A stretch of DNA of 64,000 nt from Rickettsiales bacterium (GTDB lineage: Bacteria; Pseudomonadota; Alphaproteobacteria; Rickettsiales; UBA998), in assembly GCA_028279475.1 (NCBI GenBank), contig JANQNR010000004.1, forward strand, positions 514,393 through 578,392, written 5' to 3'. Position numbers and translations under genes: made by a program. This document shows, one piece after another, positions 41,508-55,100 of the stretch (the stretch's first letter is position 1; each line of letters starts with the position of its first letter). The notes beneath the pieces are model-generated. The model was not told the DNA's origin. It made no database searches and worked only from the letters and a program-made list of their open reading frames with translations.

Positions 41508-42100
41508 GCCGCATCTCCTGAAAGCTCGGTTTCACTTAGTGACTCACTATCGCTTACCTGACCACCGGAAGCACGCTCACGGCGAGCAATCACGTCACCG
41601 ACCTTGAGGCCACGACGGGCAGCAATATCACGCGGTGCATTCATCCGCTTCAGGGCATCAAACGTCGCTTTGACCATATTGTGCGGGTTGGATGTCCCCG
41701 TGGACTTGGCCACCACATCATGAATTCCCAATGCCTCAAATACGGCGCGCATTGGGCCACCAGCAATAATTCCTGTCCCTGGAGGCGCAGTACGCAACAT
41801 TACTTTACCGGCACCGTAAGCACCCTGGATATCGTAATGTAGCGTGCGCGATTCACGCAGCGGTACGCGGATCATGGATTTCTTCGCAGCTTCTGTTGCC
41901 TTAGTCACGGCTTCCGGCACTTCTTTCGCTTTTCCTGTACCATAACCAACACGACCTTTGCCATCACCGACAATCACCAAGGCGGCGAATCCGAAACGGC
42001 GACCACCTTTGACCACTTTGGCGACACGGTTAATCGAGACCAGCTTTTCGATGATCTCACTTTCCTGTTGCTGTTGCTGTTGTTGTTCGGCGACTGCCAT
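41504..42100 (-). CDS. rpsE: 30S ribosomal protein S5
   Basis: 198 residues. S5 helps decoding accuracy and mRNA unwinding at the 30S entry. The dsRNA-binding-like region with [29 protein letters not shown] (about 38-66) and the C-terminal GVKGTG-like [18 protein letters not shown] are present. An N-terminal run of seven Gln (after MAVAE) is unusual for S5 and is encoded by an interrupted CAG/CAA tract. Confidence 0.97.
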   Translation of the reverse strand: MAVAEQQQQQQQESEIIEKLVSINRVAKVVKGGRRFGFAALVIVGDGKGRVGYGTGKAKEVPEAVTKATEAAKKSMIRVPLRESRTLHYDIQGAYGAGKVMLRTAPPGTGIIAGGPMRAVFEALGIHDVVAKSTGTSNPHNMVKATFDALKRMNAPRDIAARRGLKVGDVIARRERASGGQVSDSESLSETELSGDAA

Positions 42101-42128
42101 TGTGATGCCCCTTACTTAAACCATTAAC

Positions 42129-42488
42129 CTAAAATTTCAATCCACCGGCACGAGCGCCTTCCGCCACTGCCTTAACCCGGCCATGAAAGATAAATCCGCC
42201 ACGATCAAAGACCACGGCATCAACTTTTGCCTTCTTGGCACGCTGTGCAATCAATTCGCCTACCTTCGTTGCTGCCGCCACAGTCGATGATTTTACATCG
42301 CCAATGTCCTTATCCAATGTAGATGCAGACACCACGGTAGCCGACTTTGCATCGTCGATTAGCTGCGCATACATATGCTTGCCGCTGCGATGGATGCTCA
42401 GACGTAGCTTTCCTGCTGCGCGTTTTCTCAGCGACGTACGCACACGCTGGCGACGGCGCTCAAACCCTGTCAGTTTTTGTCTAGACAT
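42129..42488 (-). CDS. rplR: 50S ribosomal protein L18
   Basis: 119 residues with a basic N terminus and [29 protein letters not shown], plus the C-terminal [27 protein letters not shown] typical of L18, which binds 5S rRNA. Its ATG overlaps the rplF stop by one base. Confidence 0.98.
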   Translation of the reverse strand: MSRQKLTGFERRRQRVRTSLRKRAAGKLRLSIHRSGKHMYAQLIDDAKSATVVSASTLDKDIGDVKSSTVAAATKVGELIAQRAKKAKVDAVVFDRGGFIFHGRVKAVAEGARAGGLKF

Positions 42489-43021
42489 TACTTCTTCTTC
42501 CCTTCTTTAATACGCACATACTCATCAGCATAGCGAACACCCTTGCCTTTGTATGGCTCCGGCTTACGCAACGCACGCAGTTCTGCAGCAATCTGCCCGA
42601 CTTTCTGATTATCAATCCCGCTGATTTCAATCCCAGTCTGCTTTTCCACCTTGATCGTAATGTCATCCGGCACGATAAATTTGATATCATGGCTATAGCC
42701 CAGCGACAGAGACAAAATATTGCCGGACAGTGCTGCACGATATCCAACACCGCGCACTTCAATCCGCTTGGTAAAGCCCTGCGTAACACCATGCACCATA
42801 TTGTAGATACGGCTACGAGTCGTACCCCACATTGCACGGCTGCGGCGTGACTTATTCACGGGGTTAACAACAATATTGTTGTCTTCCTTAATCACCTTCA
42901 CATCATTGGTCAAAACCATGGACAGTTCGCCCTTGGCGCCCTTGATAGAAATACGATCATTCGCAAGTGTTACATCAACACCTGAGGGAATTTCTACCGG
43001 CAATTTTCCTACACGAGACAT
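42488..43021 (-). CDS. rplF: 50S ribosomal protein L6
   Basis: 177 residues, two-domain L6 with N-terminal [14 protein letters not shown] and C-terminal [29 protein letters not shown], the signature near the sarcin-ricin loop. It is in order between rpsH and rplR. Confidence 0.98.
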   Translation of the reverse strand: MSRVGKLPVEIPSGVDVTLANDRISIKGAKGELSMVLTNDVKVIKEDNNIVVNPVNKSRRSRAMWGTTRSRIYNMVHGVTQGFTKRIEVRGVGYRAALSGNILSLSLGYSHDIKFIVPDDITIKVEKQTGIEISGIDNQKVGQIAAELRALRKPEPYKGKGVRYADEYVRIKEGKKK

Positions 43022-43038
43022 ACTACACTACCTCAATC

Positions 43039-43434
43039 CTAAAACACGTAACACAAGACTTCGCCGCCCACTTTGTGGATACGAGCATCGTTATCGGAAA
43101 TCACACCTCGATCAGTCGAAAGAATCGCCACACCCAGCCCGTTATGCACAGGTTTCAGATCATCGACGGATGAATAATGGCGGCAACCGGGCGTAGAGAC
43201 ACGCTTGAGCGTTTTTATCACCGGATCACCTTCATAATATTTCAGTTCAATTTCCAGTGACCGCTTATTGCCTTCTTCCACGGCTTCCCAGTCGCGAATA
43301 AACCCTTCATTCTTCAACACTTCCAGCACGTTGGACAGCAGCTTAGAAAACGGACAGCTGATGCGGGACAGGCGCGCATTTTGTCCGTTACGAATACGGG
43401 TCAGCATATCGGAAAGTAAATCATTCATTGCCAT
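43039..43434 (-). CDS. rpsH: 30S ribosomal protein S8
   Basis: 131 residues, with DLLSDMLTRIRNGQ at the N terminus and the C-terminal GLGVAILSTDRGVISDNDARIHKVGGEVLCYVF. S8 binds the central domain of 16S rRNA and represses the spc operon in E. coli by binding near rplE; no such element was searched for in detail here. Confidence 0.98.
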   Translation of the reverse strand: MAMNDLLSDMLTRIRNGQNARLSRISCPFSKLLSNVLEVLKNEGFIRDWEAVEEGNKRSLEIELKYYEGDPVIKTLKRVSTPGCRHYSSVDDLKPVHNGLGVAILSTDRGVISDNDARIHKVGGEVLCYVF

Positions 43435-43446
43435 GTCTTTATCTCC

Positions 43447-43752
43447 TTACCAGCTTGCCTTCACAAGACCAGGAATCTGACCAAAGTTACCCAACTCGCG
43501 CACTGCGATACGAGATAAGTTAAACTTGCGGTAATAACCGCGCGGACGCCCGGTCAGACCACAACGATTACGTGGACGGATCTTCGATGAATTACGCGGC
43601 AACTTATTTAGCTTGTTCTGCGCTTCCAGGCGCTCTTCAAACGGCAACTCACGATTCTGCACCACCGCTTTCAGGGCGGCGCGCTTATTCGCTGCCTTCT
43701 TTACCATACGTACGCGCTTGCTATTGCGCTCAACTGCACTTTTCTTGGCCAT
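43447..43752 (-). CDS. rpsN: 30S ribosomal protein S14 (zinc-free form)
   Basis: 101 residues, the long C-minus form lacking the CxxC zinc sites, with [26 protein letters not shown] and [22 protein letters not shown]. It binds the 30S head. It is 9 nt from rplE. Confidence 0.98.
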   Translation of the reverse strand: MAKKSAVERNSKRVRMVKKAANKRAALKAVVQNRELPFEERLEAQNKLNKLPRNSSKIRPRNRCGLTGRPRGYYRKFNLSRIAVRELGNFGQIPGLVKASW

Positions 43753-43761
43753 GTTCTGCTC

Positions 43762-44304
43762 CTAATGCTGCCTAAAGGGGAAGTCCAGACCTTCCAACAA
43801 GGCCTTGGCTTCTTCGTTATTGTTTGCGGTCGTGGAAATGATTATATCGAATCCTTTTACTTTATCGACCTTATCATAATCAATTTCCGGAAAAACGATG
43901 TGCTCCTTAACGCCGAACGCATAGTTACCGCGCCCATCGAAACTTTTAGGGTTCACACCACGGAAGTCCCGAATACGCGGCATTGCAATGTGCACCAGAC
44001 GGTCCAGGAATTCATACATACGGCGACCACGCAGCGTCACTTTACAGCCAAGCGGCATGCCGGCACGAATCTTGAACCCTGCTTCTGATTTTTTTGCTTT
44101 CGTCACGACGGCACGCTGACCGGCGATGAGTGTCAGTTCATCAGCAGCACGCCCCACGGACTTACTGTCTGTCACCGCATCGCTCACTCCCATATTGAGT
44201 ACGATTTTCTCAATCTTTGGGATTTGCATGTCATTCGTATAACCGAAACGCTCTTTTAGCTGGCCACGAACCTGTTCATTGTATTGTTGTTGTGCACGGG
44301 ACAT
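43762..44304 (-). CDS. rplE: 50S ribosomal protein L5
   Basis: 180 residues, binding 5S rRNA at the central protuberance. Visible are [50 protein letters not shown] and [30 protein letters not shown]. The order rplX-rplE-rpsN matches the canonical spc operon. Confidence 0.98.
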   Translation of the reverse strand: MSRAQQQYNEQVRGQLKERFGYTNDMQIPKIEKIVLNMGVSDAVTDSKSVGRAADELTLIAGQRAVVTKAKKSEAGFKIRAGMPLGCKVTLRGRRMYEFLDRLVHIAMPRIRDFRGVNPKSFDGRGNYAFGVKEHIVFPEIDYDKVDKVKGFDIIISTTANNNEEAKALLEGLDFPFRQH

Positions 44305-44317
44305 ATCTTGTACTCAC

Positions 44318-44626
44318 TTAATCAATCTGTTCTCCGGACGCCTTGGCGAAACGCACCTTGGTACCGTCCTTTAACCGCTTATAGCCAACACGCGAAGCCT
44401 TACCGGCCTTACTATCAAAGAAGGCCACGTTCGACACATGTAATGGCAATTCCTTATCCACAATACCACCTGCTCCGGCCATGCCTGGCTTCTGGTGGCG
44501 CTTGGCCACGTTCACACCGGATACCAATACTTTTTGCAGTTTTGGGAATGCTTTGACAATCGTTCCCTTCTTACCCTTATACTTGCCGGTGGTGACTACC
44601 ACTTCATCGTCTTTTTTTAGTTTCAT
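44318..44626 (-). CDS. rplX: 50S ribosomal protein L24
   Basis: 102 residues from the second of two adjacent ATGs (44626). GGGAGG lies five bases upstream of it but only two from the ATG at 44629. The KOW motif [27 protein letters not shown] spans about 2-28. It is an assembly-initiating 23S binder. Confidence 0.96.
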   Translation of the reverse strand: MKLKKDDEVVVTTGKYKGKKGTIVKAFPKLQKVLVSGVNVAKRHQKPGMAGAGGIVDKELPLHVSNVAFFDSKAGKASRVGYKRLKDGTKVRFAKASGEQID

Positions 44627-44636
44627 CATCCCCTCC

Positions 44637-45005
44637 CTACAGCACTTCCGGCGCCAGAGATACGATTTTCATAAACCGCTTGGCACGCAATTCACGTACA
44701 ACAGGACCAAAAATACGTGTGCCGATCGGCTCGTTTTGCTTATTGATCAGTACAGCCGCATTACTGTCAAAGCGAATGGTGCTGCCATCATTGCGGCGCA
44801 CATCTTTTGCTGTACGAACGATGACGGCACGTTGCACGCTCCCCTTTTTCACTTTTCCACGCGGCATGGCTTCCTTCACCGATACCACAATCACATCACC
44901 AACCGACGCGACCTTGCGCTTGGAACCACCCAGCACCTTGATGCACTGCACCTTACGGGCACCGGAGTTATCAGCTACTTCCAATACGGACTGCATTTGA
45001 ATCAT
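44637..45005 (-). CDS. rplN: 50S ribosomal protein L14
   Basis: 122 residues from ATG at 45005 ([19 protein letters not shown]). This start overlaps the rpsQ stop as ATGA; an upstream in-frame extension has no family similarity. L14 lies at the subunit interface near the factor site. Confidence 0.98.
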   Translation of the reverse strand: MIQMQSVLEVADNSGARKVQCIKVLGGSKRKVASVGDVIVVSVKEAMPRGKVKKGSVQRAVIVRTAKDVRRNDGSTIRFDSNAAVLINKQNEPIGTRIFGPVVRELRAKRFMKIVSLAPEVL

Positions 45006-45256
45006 GATGCATCTCCCGTTGCTTGCACAACATCCAGCAATGTCCAGCGCTTGCTTTTTGAGATGGGCGCACACTCAACAATACGCACACGATCCCCGAT
45101 ATTGCACTGATTGCTTTCATCATGCGCAGAATATTTCTTCGTACGGCGAATAAACTTTTTGTAAAGCGGGTGCTTGATTCGGCGTTCCACCAAAATGGTC
45201 GCCGTCTTTTCAGCTTTATTGCTGACTACCACTCCCTGTAAAATACGTTTTGGCAT
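45002..45256 (-). CDS. rpsQ: 30S ribosomal protein S17
   Basis: 84 residues. [37 protein letters not shown] at the N terminus and [20 protein letters not shown] identify S17, an OB-fold 16S rRNA binder. It is coupled to rplN by a 4-nt overlap. Confidence 0.98.
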   Translation of the reverse strand: MPKRILQGVVVSNKAEKTATILVERRIKHPLYKKFIRRTKKYSAHDESNQCNIGDRVRIVECAPISKSKRWTLLDVVQATGDAS

Positions 45257-45276
45257 GATCGTGTCTCTTCTTCCTG

Positions 45277-45480
45277 TTATGCGGCGTTGCGCTGTTTGTT
45301 CAGTTCCGTATACGCGCGGGCAATACTCACACGCACTTCGCGGAAACGCGCCGTATTGGCTAATTCTCCAGCCACTTTCTGAAAACGCAAATTCATTAGC
45401 TCACGCTTCATTTCGGCGATGTCAGCCAACAAAGAGGCTTTATCCTTCCCGGCAAAATCTTTCATACTGGTTGCAGTCAT
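45277..45480 (-). CDS. rpmC: 50S ribosomal protein L29
   Basis: 67 residues, two-helix protein with [42 protein letters not shown]. It sits at the peptide exit tunnel near L23. Its ATG overlaps the rplP stop (ATGA). Confidence 0.97.
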   Translation of the reverse strand: MTATSMKDFAGKDKASLLADIAEMKRELMNLRFQKVAGELANTARFREVRVSIARAYTELNKQRNAA

Positions 45481-45896
45481 GACGATAACCCTACCCGTGA
45501 TACAAATTTCGTTTTGATCGGCAATTTGGCTGCCGCACGCTCAAACGCGCCACGCGCCAAGTCAGCCGGCACACCATCCAGTTCAAACAGGATACGACCG
45601 GGCTTCACTTTGCATGCCCAGAACTCTACCGAGCCTTTCCCTTTACCCATCCGCACTTCAGCAGGCTTGGAACTGACTGGCGTATCCGGAAATACGCGAA
45701 TCCATAGACGACCGGAACGTTTCAGGTGGCGGTTGATGGCCCGGCGAGACGCTTCAATCTGGCGCGCGGTAATACGCTCCGGCTCCAGCGCCTTCAGGCC
45801 ATAAGAACCAAAGTTCAGATCAGATCCACCCTTGGCCAGACCATGGATACGGCCTTTATGTGCCTTGCGGTATTTGGTACGTTTCGGACTCAGCAT
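45477..45896 (-). CDS. rplP: 50S ribosomal protein L16
   Basis: 139 residues from ATG at 45896 ([11 protein letters not shown]). It binds near the tRNA elbow sites. Conserved [37 protein letters not shown] and [21 protein letters not shown] are present. Normally rplP directly follows rpsC, but here nearly 13 kb containing the RTX gene separates them, and rplP starts a new unit with its own promoter at 45936-45964. Confidence 0.97.
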   Translation of the reverse strand: MLSPKRTKYRKAHKGRIHGLAKGGSDLNFGSYGLKALEPERITARQIEASRRAINRHLKRSGRLWIRVFPDTPVSSKPAEVRMGKGKGSVEFWACKVKPGRILFELDGVPADLARGAFERAAAKLPIKTKFVSRVGLSS

Positions 45897-45935
45897 GACA
45901 TGCCTTTTATCATTTCGTTTTTTTAAGAGGGCGCT

Positions 45936-45964
45936 GTTAAACCAAGTATAGCCGGTTTTGTCAA
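45936..45964 (-). promoter_or_regulatory. Promoter for rplP-to-adk
   Basis: On the minus strand a perfect TTGACA (45964-45959), 17-bp spacer, TTTAAC (45941-45936), about 40 nt before the rplP ATG. It would restart transcription of the downstream half of the split ribosomal operon. Confidence 0.65.
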
Positions 45965-46111
45965 TGGCAAAGTTACGATGAATGTCGCCAAAACATAAAA
46001 ACCTCTTATGTAACACCTGTACGCGCTATCAACCCTCTACAATCCGAGGTTAAAGCCATATACGCCACGTTTTTCTTCAATGTATCCAGTATATAGGGCT
46101 TCGTTCGCACC
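45965..46111 (-). other. Spacer after the RTX gene
   Basis: 147 nt with no gene. AACCTC (about 46035) could pair with GAGGTT-TTT (about 45998-46005), but the loop is long, so no convincing terminator for the RTX gene is seen. Read-through into rplP is possible. Confidence 0.3.
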
Positions 46112-49100
46112 TCAATAGATAAAGTCTGCATTGGTGAAGGTATAACCGCCATTGAAGCCAAGCGCAAAGTCACCACTGGAAATCTCCGAATACACACCGT
46201 CATTATAGACCGAGAAGTTCGACACATCGGTAAAGCCAAGCGCGCTGACATCGATCACATCCTGCCCCTGCGTGAACCCGGCGATATAGTCCACCCCGGT
46301 CAAGGTAGCAGAATCGGTCACCGCCAGATAGAGCAGCACATCATTACCACCGCCCAGCAGGGCATAATCCGCACCGCTGCCGCTATGGATGGTGTTATTG
46401 CCTCCGGCATCGAGGAACATGTTATCATTCCCGTCTCCGCCGGCGACCAAGTCATTGCCGCTCCCGCCATAGATTTCATCATCACCACTACCACCTGACA
46501 GACTATCATCGCCATCATCGCCATAAATCGTATCATCACCGGCCTGCGCAGTAATCGTGTCGTTGCCTGCCAGCGCCTGAAAGACCTCATCGGCGCCAGT
46601 GCCGACCAAATTATCATCGCCTGAGCTACCAGTAATGGTATTGGTAGATGCGTCAAAGATGAAATCCACATCACTGAGATAATTGTGATGGCGACCATTA
46701 ATGACGAACTCGAAGTTAGACTGGTCGGTACGGACATAGGTAAAGTCGTTATTACTGGAATAGACAAAGCGAATTTCTCCGGCTTCCGTGTTGCCACCAT
46801 CCGTGTCGACGCCAGTGAAGCCCATCACGCTTAAGTCAATTTTATCGATCCCGCGTTCGAAGTCGGCGACCACATTACGATCGCCCTTGGTGGAATGGTT
46901 GAGTGCTGAGAATCGGAACACATCCGCCCCGGCACCGCCGGTCAGGGTGTCATATCCGTCCATGCCGTCAATCGTGTCGTCACCCGTGCCACCAATCAGG
47001 CTGTCTGCACCATTCGTGCCGATGATCAGCTGACCGGATACTCCTCCACCCGTGGTATCTTCATAAAGGCGAAGGTTGCGGTATTGGCTCTGGCCGTTCT
47101 GCGCACCATTATCATGGTCATTGACGAAACTCAGGTAGCTGATTGCACCGGTGAAACTGTTGCCGACATTGATGGTAAAACTCTGCCAGTCACCACTGCC
47201 TGTATAGTCCAGACTCTGGTCAAACGCGCCGGTAGGTTGCGTACCATGCAGCTGCCAGCTGGGTTGTCCGTTATTATAGACGTTGTCTGTCTCCAGCCCC
47301 GGCCCGTGAATCTCGCCTTCCACACTGCTGCGATACTCAAAGGTAAAGACCGTATCTGCCGTGATGGTATAATCATACGCCAGCTTCTTCCACGTATTGC
47401 CGGTCAGCTCAATGCCATAGCCTCCCTCCAGCGTTGTTTCCACCGTACCACCCGCATCCTGATTGTCCTCATATTCTGATAGTGCCAGTGATGACAACTC
47501 AATGAAATCATCACCATTCGCAGTGTCGTCTTCATAGAGGCGAACATCACGGAACCAGCTCTCTCCCTGTGCATTCGCATCATCGTCATTGATGAAGGTC
47601 AGGTAATTGACACTCTGCCCGCTAGTGAAGAAATCGGTGACGGCGATATCAAACGACTGCCAGTTACCGCTACCATCATAATCCGGTCCATCCAATCCCC
47701 AGGCTTGTGTACCGAACAGTTTGACCACCTCGCCTGAGCCGTGCGCATCATCATCACTGAATCCAATACCCTGAATCTCGCCGATTACGCTGACACGAAA
47801 CTCAAAACTGAGACGGGTATTATCCGTGAATGTATACGGCAAATCTACCTTCTTCCACGTATTGCCGCCCAGATGCAGCGTTGTATTGTCAATGATATTT
47901 GTAATCGTTGGGTTACTATCCTGATTTGACCAACTGGTGAGAGTGGCTGTCGAGAAATCCAGCACATCGGCCGGCGGCGGGGTCGTGACCTCGTTGACGG
48001 TCAGGGTCACCGTGGCCGTATCCGTACCACCATTGCCATCGCTAATGATATAGGTGAAGCTGTCGCTGCCGAAAAAATCGGTGGCGGGGGTGTAGCTGAA
48101 GGAGCCGTCCGAACCAACCGTGACCGAACCGTTGGTCGGATTGGTGTTGGAAGTGACGATGAGCACATCATTATCCACATCTGTATCATTGCTCAGCACA
48201 TTGCCAGTGATGATGGTGTTTTCATCGCCGGATGCGCTGTCATCCACCGCCACCGGGTCGGCATTCACAGGAGGGCTACCATCAAAGATGAAATCTGCAT
48301 CAGATATCTCAGCAAAGTGGTTGCCGTTTAAGTAAAACTGAAAGTCGGTCTGGTAATTGACAAAATAGGTGCGATTCGCAAAGCTGCTGTAGACCATCAG
48401 CAGTTCATGCGCCTCCGTTACCTTCTCACCGCCTGGGTGCTCCTTGATCGTGGTAAAGCCAAAGGCGGAAACATCAATCAAGTCCACCCCATCCTCAAAA
48501 TCCGTAATTTCATCCGACGCCGTGTCCGTCAATACACTATGCGACAGGCCACTAAAACGGAAGATATCGGCACCCACACCTCCGGTAAGCGTGTCGATCC
48601 CCGCTGCACCGTCCAGTGTATCGTCACCATCGCCGCCAGCCAATGTATCATCTCCTGACGTCCCAACAATCAACTCACCCGACGATCCACTGGTGCTATC
48701 CTCCTCATACAGTTCCACATTACGGAACCAGCTATCGGCCTGTGCATTCGCGTCATCGTCATTGGCAAATACCAGATACTGCGCATTATACCCGACAGGC
48801 AGGTAGTCCGATACAGTGATACTGAAGCTTTGCCATGCACCGCTACCGATATAGTCCGGACCGTCCAGCCCCCAACTCTGTGACCCATATAAGCGGAAAA
48901 TATCATTCCCGCTCAGCACATTGTCGGTGCTCAAGCCCAGCCCATGAATCTCGCCCTCGCTGTCAGACTTAAACTCAAAGCTCAGCATTGTATCTGCTGT
49001 CACCGTATATGGCGACGCCACCTTCTTCCACGTATTTCCTGCCAGGTGCAAGGTCGTGTCATCTATGATGTCCACCGTAATGGGGGCAGTATCTTGGTCA

Positions 49101-52100
49101 GCATAGGATAACAACGTAGACGTCGTGAAGTTCAACCCGGAACCAGCGGGAGAGGCATCGTTAAAGATAAAGTTGGCCTCTGTTAATATGGTGGTGTAAT
49201 CACCATTCAGGTAGAACTCGAAATCATCCTGATCACTGCGCACATAGGTACGATCTCTAACCGTATGATAGAACAGACGTAATTCATTATCTTGTGTGAT
49301 GTCAGCATCGGTCAGACCGGTAAAGTCCAGCCCGGTCAAGTCAATACGATCCGCTGTCACATTAAAATCTTTAATCCGATCCGGTGCAAATACCGTACTA
49401 TGCAAGCGATCACTGAACCGGAACACGTCCTTGCCGATCCCACCATCGAGCGTATCGCGTCCGGCACCACCATCCAGCGTGTCCCAGCCACGACCGCCGG
49501 TGATGGAATCATTACCTGCCTGCCCATCCACAAAATTGTCGGCAGCACCGGAGGCAATGGTATCATGCCCCTGGGATGCGATAATCGCTTCCACGGAGGC
49601 TACCACTCCTGCATCACTGCCAACATCAATCGCATCTCCATCGAAATCAATCGCCCAGTTTGCGGATGAGGCACTAATATCCAGCGTATCAACACCCTCA
49701 CCACCATCATAATAGATATTGCTTGAATCCCAGACAGAAACCCGGAAAAGGTCATCACCAGCACCACCAATCAGCGTATCCGCTCCACCGGCACCGTTCA
49801 GGGTATCATCACCCTCACCACCGTCAATGACATCATTCCACGATGTTCCGATTAGACTGTCATCACCCGAGGTTGCCGCTTCTGCATTCAGTGTTTGCGC
49901 TACTTCCTGCCACGTCAATACGCCTCCTGACTCAAACAAAAATGTCTCTATCCTTGCAGATGTGCTATCAAGTTGATCTTCAATTAACAATGAACCACCG
50001 TCAGGCAGGGTAATACGCAGATCATTGGTATCTGCCGTATCTCGTAAGAAAGCGACATCACCTGATGTAATACCGATAGTGAACAGCAATGTGTCCGCTA
50101 ACATGTCATCATCGGAACGAACCGTATCCTGACCGTCTCCCAAACCATAAACGATAACGTCAGCACCTTCCTGCACATCAATAGTATCATCCCCGGCGCC
50201 ACCAGTAATCGTTTCACTACTATCTGACCCGACGATGGAATCATCTCCAGACGTTTGCACCTGATCCAACCATGTCTGCTCCATTTCCTGCCAGGTAAGC
50301 ACGGAGCCATCAGAAAACTCGAACCGTTCAATGCGTGCATCTCCCGAAGCAAATTGATCTTCAATCAGTAATGATCCACTGTCCAGAAAATCAATATGTA
50401 GGTGCTTATGTGATGGCCCGGCTTTGCTGAGCGTCAATGTTGCCAGTGTAATACCACTACCGAAACGCAGCGTATCCGTCAGAGCGTCGCCCCCGGATGT
50501 AATCGTATCCTGCCCCTGCCCCAATTCGTAGATGAACAGGTCAGCGCCATCCTGACCATCAATGCTATCATTACCGGCACTTCCCGTCAGCGTATCATCA
50601 CCGTTCAAACCTATGATCGTGTCATCTCCGGCAGTCTGAATAGAAGCCAAGTATAGTGCCTGCATCTCCTGATAGGAAAGCGTCTGATCGTCAAATTCAA
50701 ACGATTCGATGCGCGCATTGTTCCAGAACTGATCGTCAATCGTCAGCGTACCGCCGTCGGAAAATGTCATCAGCAAATCTCTCCCTTGAGATCCAATTCG
50801 ATCCAACTGGGTGGCACTGGAGACAATACCCTGTAATATCACACGATCTTCGGCATCGCCGCTGTAAGCATCAATGGTATCATGCCCATCTCCCAGACGG
50901 TAAATGAAGGTATCATGCAACGAGGTAGCCGGCGTAGTCAGCAGATCATTCCCCAGCCCACCTTCCAGCGTATTATCCGAAAATTTGAATCCGGTGATGA
51001 CGTCGTTACCATCGGTTTGTGCATCATTTACATAGGCAACACGTGTATCCGCCACGTCATAGGTCGTACCGTCGGTGAAACGTATATATTCAATTGCTTC
51101 ATAATTGCCATCGAAATGGTCTTCAACAGTCAGGCTGCCACCATCGGAGAAACGCATTACTAAATCAAGGTCCTGGTGTCCGGCGCGTTCAAATTGCACG
51201 TCGCCTGCCGTAATACCTGCACCGAATTCAATTACATCGGGTTCATCGTCCGGAGCATCCGGTACAATTGTGTCCTGCCCATCGCCCAATGCATAGCGAA
51301 TAATGTCAGCCCCGTGCTCGGGAATAGTGCGATCATCTCCGGCACCGGCAATGAATACCTCATGACCATCACCGCCCTGTACAGTTTCCGAAGCTGCTGA
51401 CCCACTAACCGTTGCATAGCTTGCATCATAGGTAAGCGGATCATATTCCGGCTGGTTTGGAAGCGCCGCATATATCTGCGGTAACGCCCACACATCACCA
51501 TCATCAAATTCAAAGATTTCAACCTGATTATAGGACAGAGATGAAAAATAATCTTCAATGGTTATGCTACCGGCGATATGATTAAACGCAATCTCTAAAT
51601 CATCGCCATCAGCACCGCTGCGCTGCAACACCAGATTTGCTGTGGCAATACCACCTTCAAAGCGAATAACATCCTGTAACGATCGGCTGATATGCCCCTG
51701 TTCATCATAGATCGTATCCTGCCCGTCGCCGGCACGATAAATATAGACATCATCCCGACGCCCGCCCTCCAGCCGGTCGTCACCTGTGCCACCGTCCAGC
51801 GTATCGAAAGATTCATACCCGCGTAGCGTATCGTTACCGGCACCACCAGAAAGCAGGTTGTTCGTATCGTCTCCCAATAACTGCTCATCATTACCGGACG
51901 CAACTGAAATGACATCCAGCAAATTCATATCGGTGACAGTGCTGCCGGAGACGAACTGCAAGGTCTCAACCTGGTAAGCGGCTCCAAGAAAGAAATTATC
52001 CACCACAATACTAATACCTTGCGGTGAATTATTCTGATCGACGATGGTCAAATCATCATCGTCACGCTCAATACGCAGATGATCGAACGTCACACCATCA

Positions 52101-55100
52101 GCAAAACGGATGGCATCAACACCGCCGCCGGTAATAAATGCGGTTTGTTCGACAATCCAAGTTTTTGCCAGTGACGTGCCGACATCATCAGCATAGTCAT
52201 AGACATCATTTCCTTCGCCACCAAACAGGCTATCACGATCATTGGATACCAGCGTATCGTCACCCAATCCGCCGACGATGGACTCGCTGGATGCGGTACC
52301 GTTCAATAGATCATCGCCTGCGGTCGCATTAAACAGTGCCATATTAAATACAGGAGATTGCCACACGGTACCGTCAGCAAATTGAATGCTGTCCAGACTA
52401 TAATACCCACCTGAGCCAAAGAAATGATCTTCAATACGCAATGAATCACCGGCGGCACTGGCAAAAGTAATGAGCAGATCATCACCGTCTCGAGAAAACT
52501 GAATATCTTCCTTCAGAATACTGGCATCAAACACAATACGATCCGTATCGGATAACGTTACCAGAGAGCGTCCGTCGTGAATGGTATCATGGCCATCCCC
52601 GGCGGCATAATGATAGGTGTCATCACCGTCTTTACCATCCAACCGGTCATTACCGGTACTTCCTGCGAAACTGTCATCTGACCAGAACCCGACAATGCTG
52701 TCATGACCGGCAGTGGTCTCATCGTCAATCGCTCGCTGCCGTAACAGATCAGGTTCCCATACTTCGCCGGAGCCATCGGTAAATTCCACCGCCTGGACTT
52801 CTTCCCTTCGTTGTCCCAATCCACCAATCACAGCGAAATCATGAATGCGCAGGCTGTCGCCAGCCGTATGTGTCAGGAGCAGATCATCTCCGTCCAGCCG
52901 CACAGATATGTCATCCGGGTTGGTATCGGATGTCATGACCACCCGATCATCATCTATGTAATCAGGATCCCAGGTATTATCGACAATCGTGTCATGTCCG
53001 TAACCTACGCCCCAGATATAGGTATCTGCCTGCCCCAGCCCTTCCAGATGATCGTTCCCAACACCACCGTCCAGCGTATCCTGCGACTGATACCCGATAC
53101 CGGCTGTCGTACCGTAACCGATCAACGTATTATCCCCGGCATCGGATTCCAGCAGCTTCAATTCAATATCGCGTTTAAAAAGCGTCTGATCCTCAAACTC
53201 AAATCGCTCCACAGCATAATAATGAAAACCGAACATATCTTCGATCGTCAGACTTTCACCGGTATCAATAATCTCAATGCGCAAATCGTCACGCAATGCC
53301 GCATCAGGATTGCGAATAAAACGCACTTCATCACTGTTCAGTCCGATAAAGCGAATGGTATCGGTTTCCGTTGTCTCAAGTGGCTCCAACTCGTCACGAA
53401 TCGTGTCATGTCCATAACCACGGCTGAAGATATAGGTATCCGCTTCCCCAGCACCTTCCAGCCGGTCGTTCCCAGCTCCGCCATCCAACGTATCCTGGCG
53501 GAAAAACCCTTCGAACACATCATCGTTGTCTGTGCCATTCAGGAGTAAATCCATCACATCCTTAAACGTGTAACCGCTACCATCCTGAAACAGCAGGATC
53601 TCAATCGTGTCATCGACGGAAAAGATACTTCCATAGCCAAATACATTCGGGTTGAATTGATCTTGTACCGTGAGTGTTTCACTGGTGCTTTTCAGGGTAA
53701 TTACCAGATCGTCACTACCCAATGGCCGGGTTACGTCAATATCATCTTTGCCAATACCGGGTCCAAAGAAAATAGTATCGAATGATTTGTTCAACGCACT
53801 GAACATATTGTCAGTAATTACATCATGCCCGTCGCCATAGCCGAAGATATAGGCATCCCCACCATCGGAACCGATCAGCGTATCGTTACCTTCACCCCCA
53901 TACAGTACATCATTCGTAGCAAAGCCCTCCAATACATCATCCCCGCTTGTGGGCGCCAGCAGGCGAATCATCATATCGTCAGCGGTTAATGTTGTGCCGT
54001 CAACAAAACGGAATTCTTCCACCCGCTGCTCAAGAGAATAGAAATTGTCCCAGCCAAAAATGCTGGCATCAAACTGTTTATCGATCGTCAGCGTGTCCGT
54101 ATAGCCATCAAATGTTATCAATAAATCCTTATTATCTGCACCGGTACGCGATATCTGAATCATGCTTTCAGTAATGCCTTCGCCAAATTCCACCACGTCC
54201 TTGCGCTTGAACAGCACATTGGTCTGGCCGTCTTCAACACGGTCATTCCCATCGCCCAGGTTGAAACGATAGGTATCACCGTCGTCACCACCGATCAGCG
54301 TATCGTCTCCGGCACCGCCGGCCAGTGTTTCCTGCTGATGGAAACCACGTATCACATCTGAATCATCACGGTCTAACCGGCTGAGATATGTTTGCTGCAA
54401 CCCTTCAGCACTGAGCACCTGACCACTTGCGAACTGAAAATATTCCATACGTTGGTCAGGAGTCGGCAATACACCCAATCCGTCCACCGGGTTCGTATCA
54501 GGAGAAAAAGGGGCGTCACCACCGGCGACGCCCTCAAATGTTGCTCCCGGATGACGGTAGGTGTCAGGGGAATCGTAATCAATGGGTTCCAATGGTACCG
54601 TTTCAATATCAGGAGCGGTATAATTGTAATCGGCATCAAGTACATTGATAATAATGTCATCACTGGCTTCATTATCAATTAACTCAATACCAACGATATT
54701 GCTATAACCAACATTATCAAATTCCGGCGGCAGGTTTCCACCCAATAGCCCCAGTAGCGGGTAATTCTGAATCGCAGCCAAGGCAACCGCAGTACTATCA
54801 AACGTGCCGGTACCGAGCGTTGTCGTCCAGAACTGCCCTTCGATCGTCAGGGTGCCGCCATCAATGAAGGTCAGTTGCAGATCCTCGCCATCGTCACCGA
54901 CCCGCTCCAGCGTGGTCTCCGCAAGCGAGATGCCTCCACCTAGCCGCACCTGATCGGGTGCTTCCAGCGTAAAATCGACCTGATGGTCGCGGATGATGTC
55001 ATGACCGTCACCCAAATTGTACTTATACAAATCCCCTTCATCACCGCCGACCATGGTGTCATTCCCCAGCCCACCATGGATGATTTCCTTATCCGAAGTC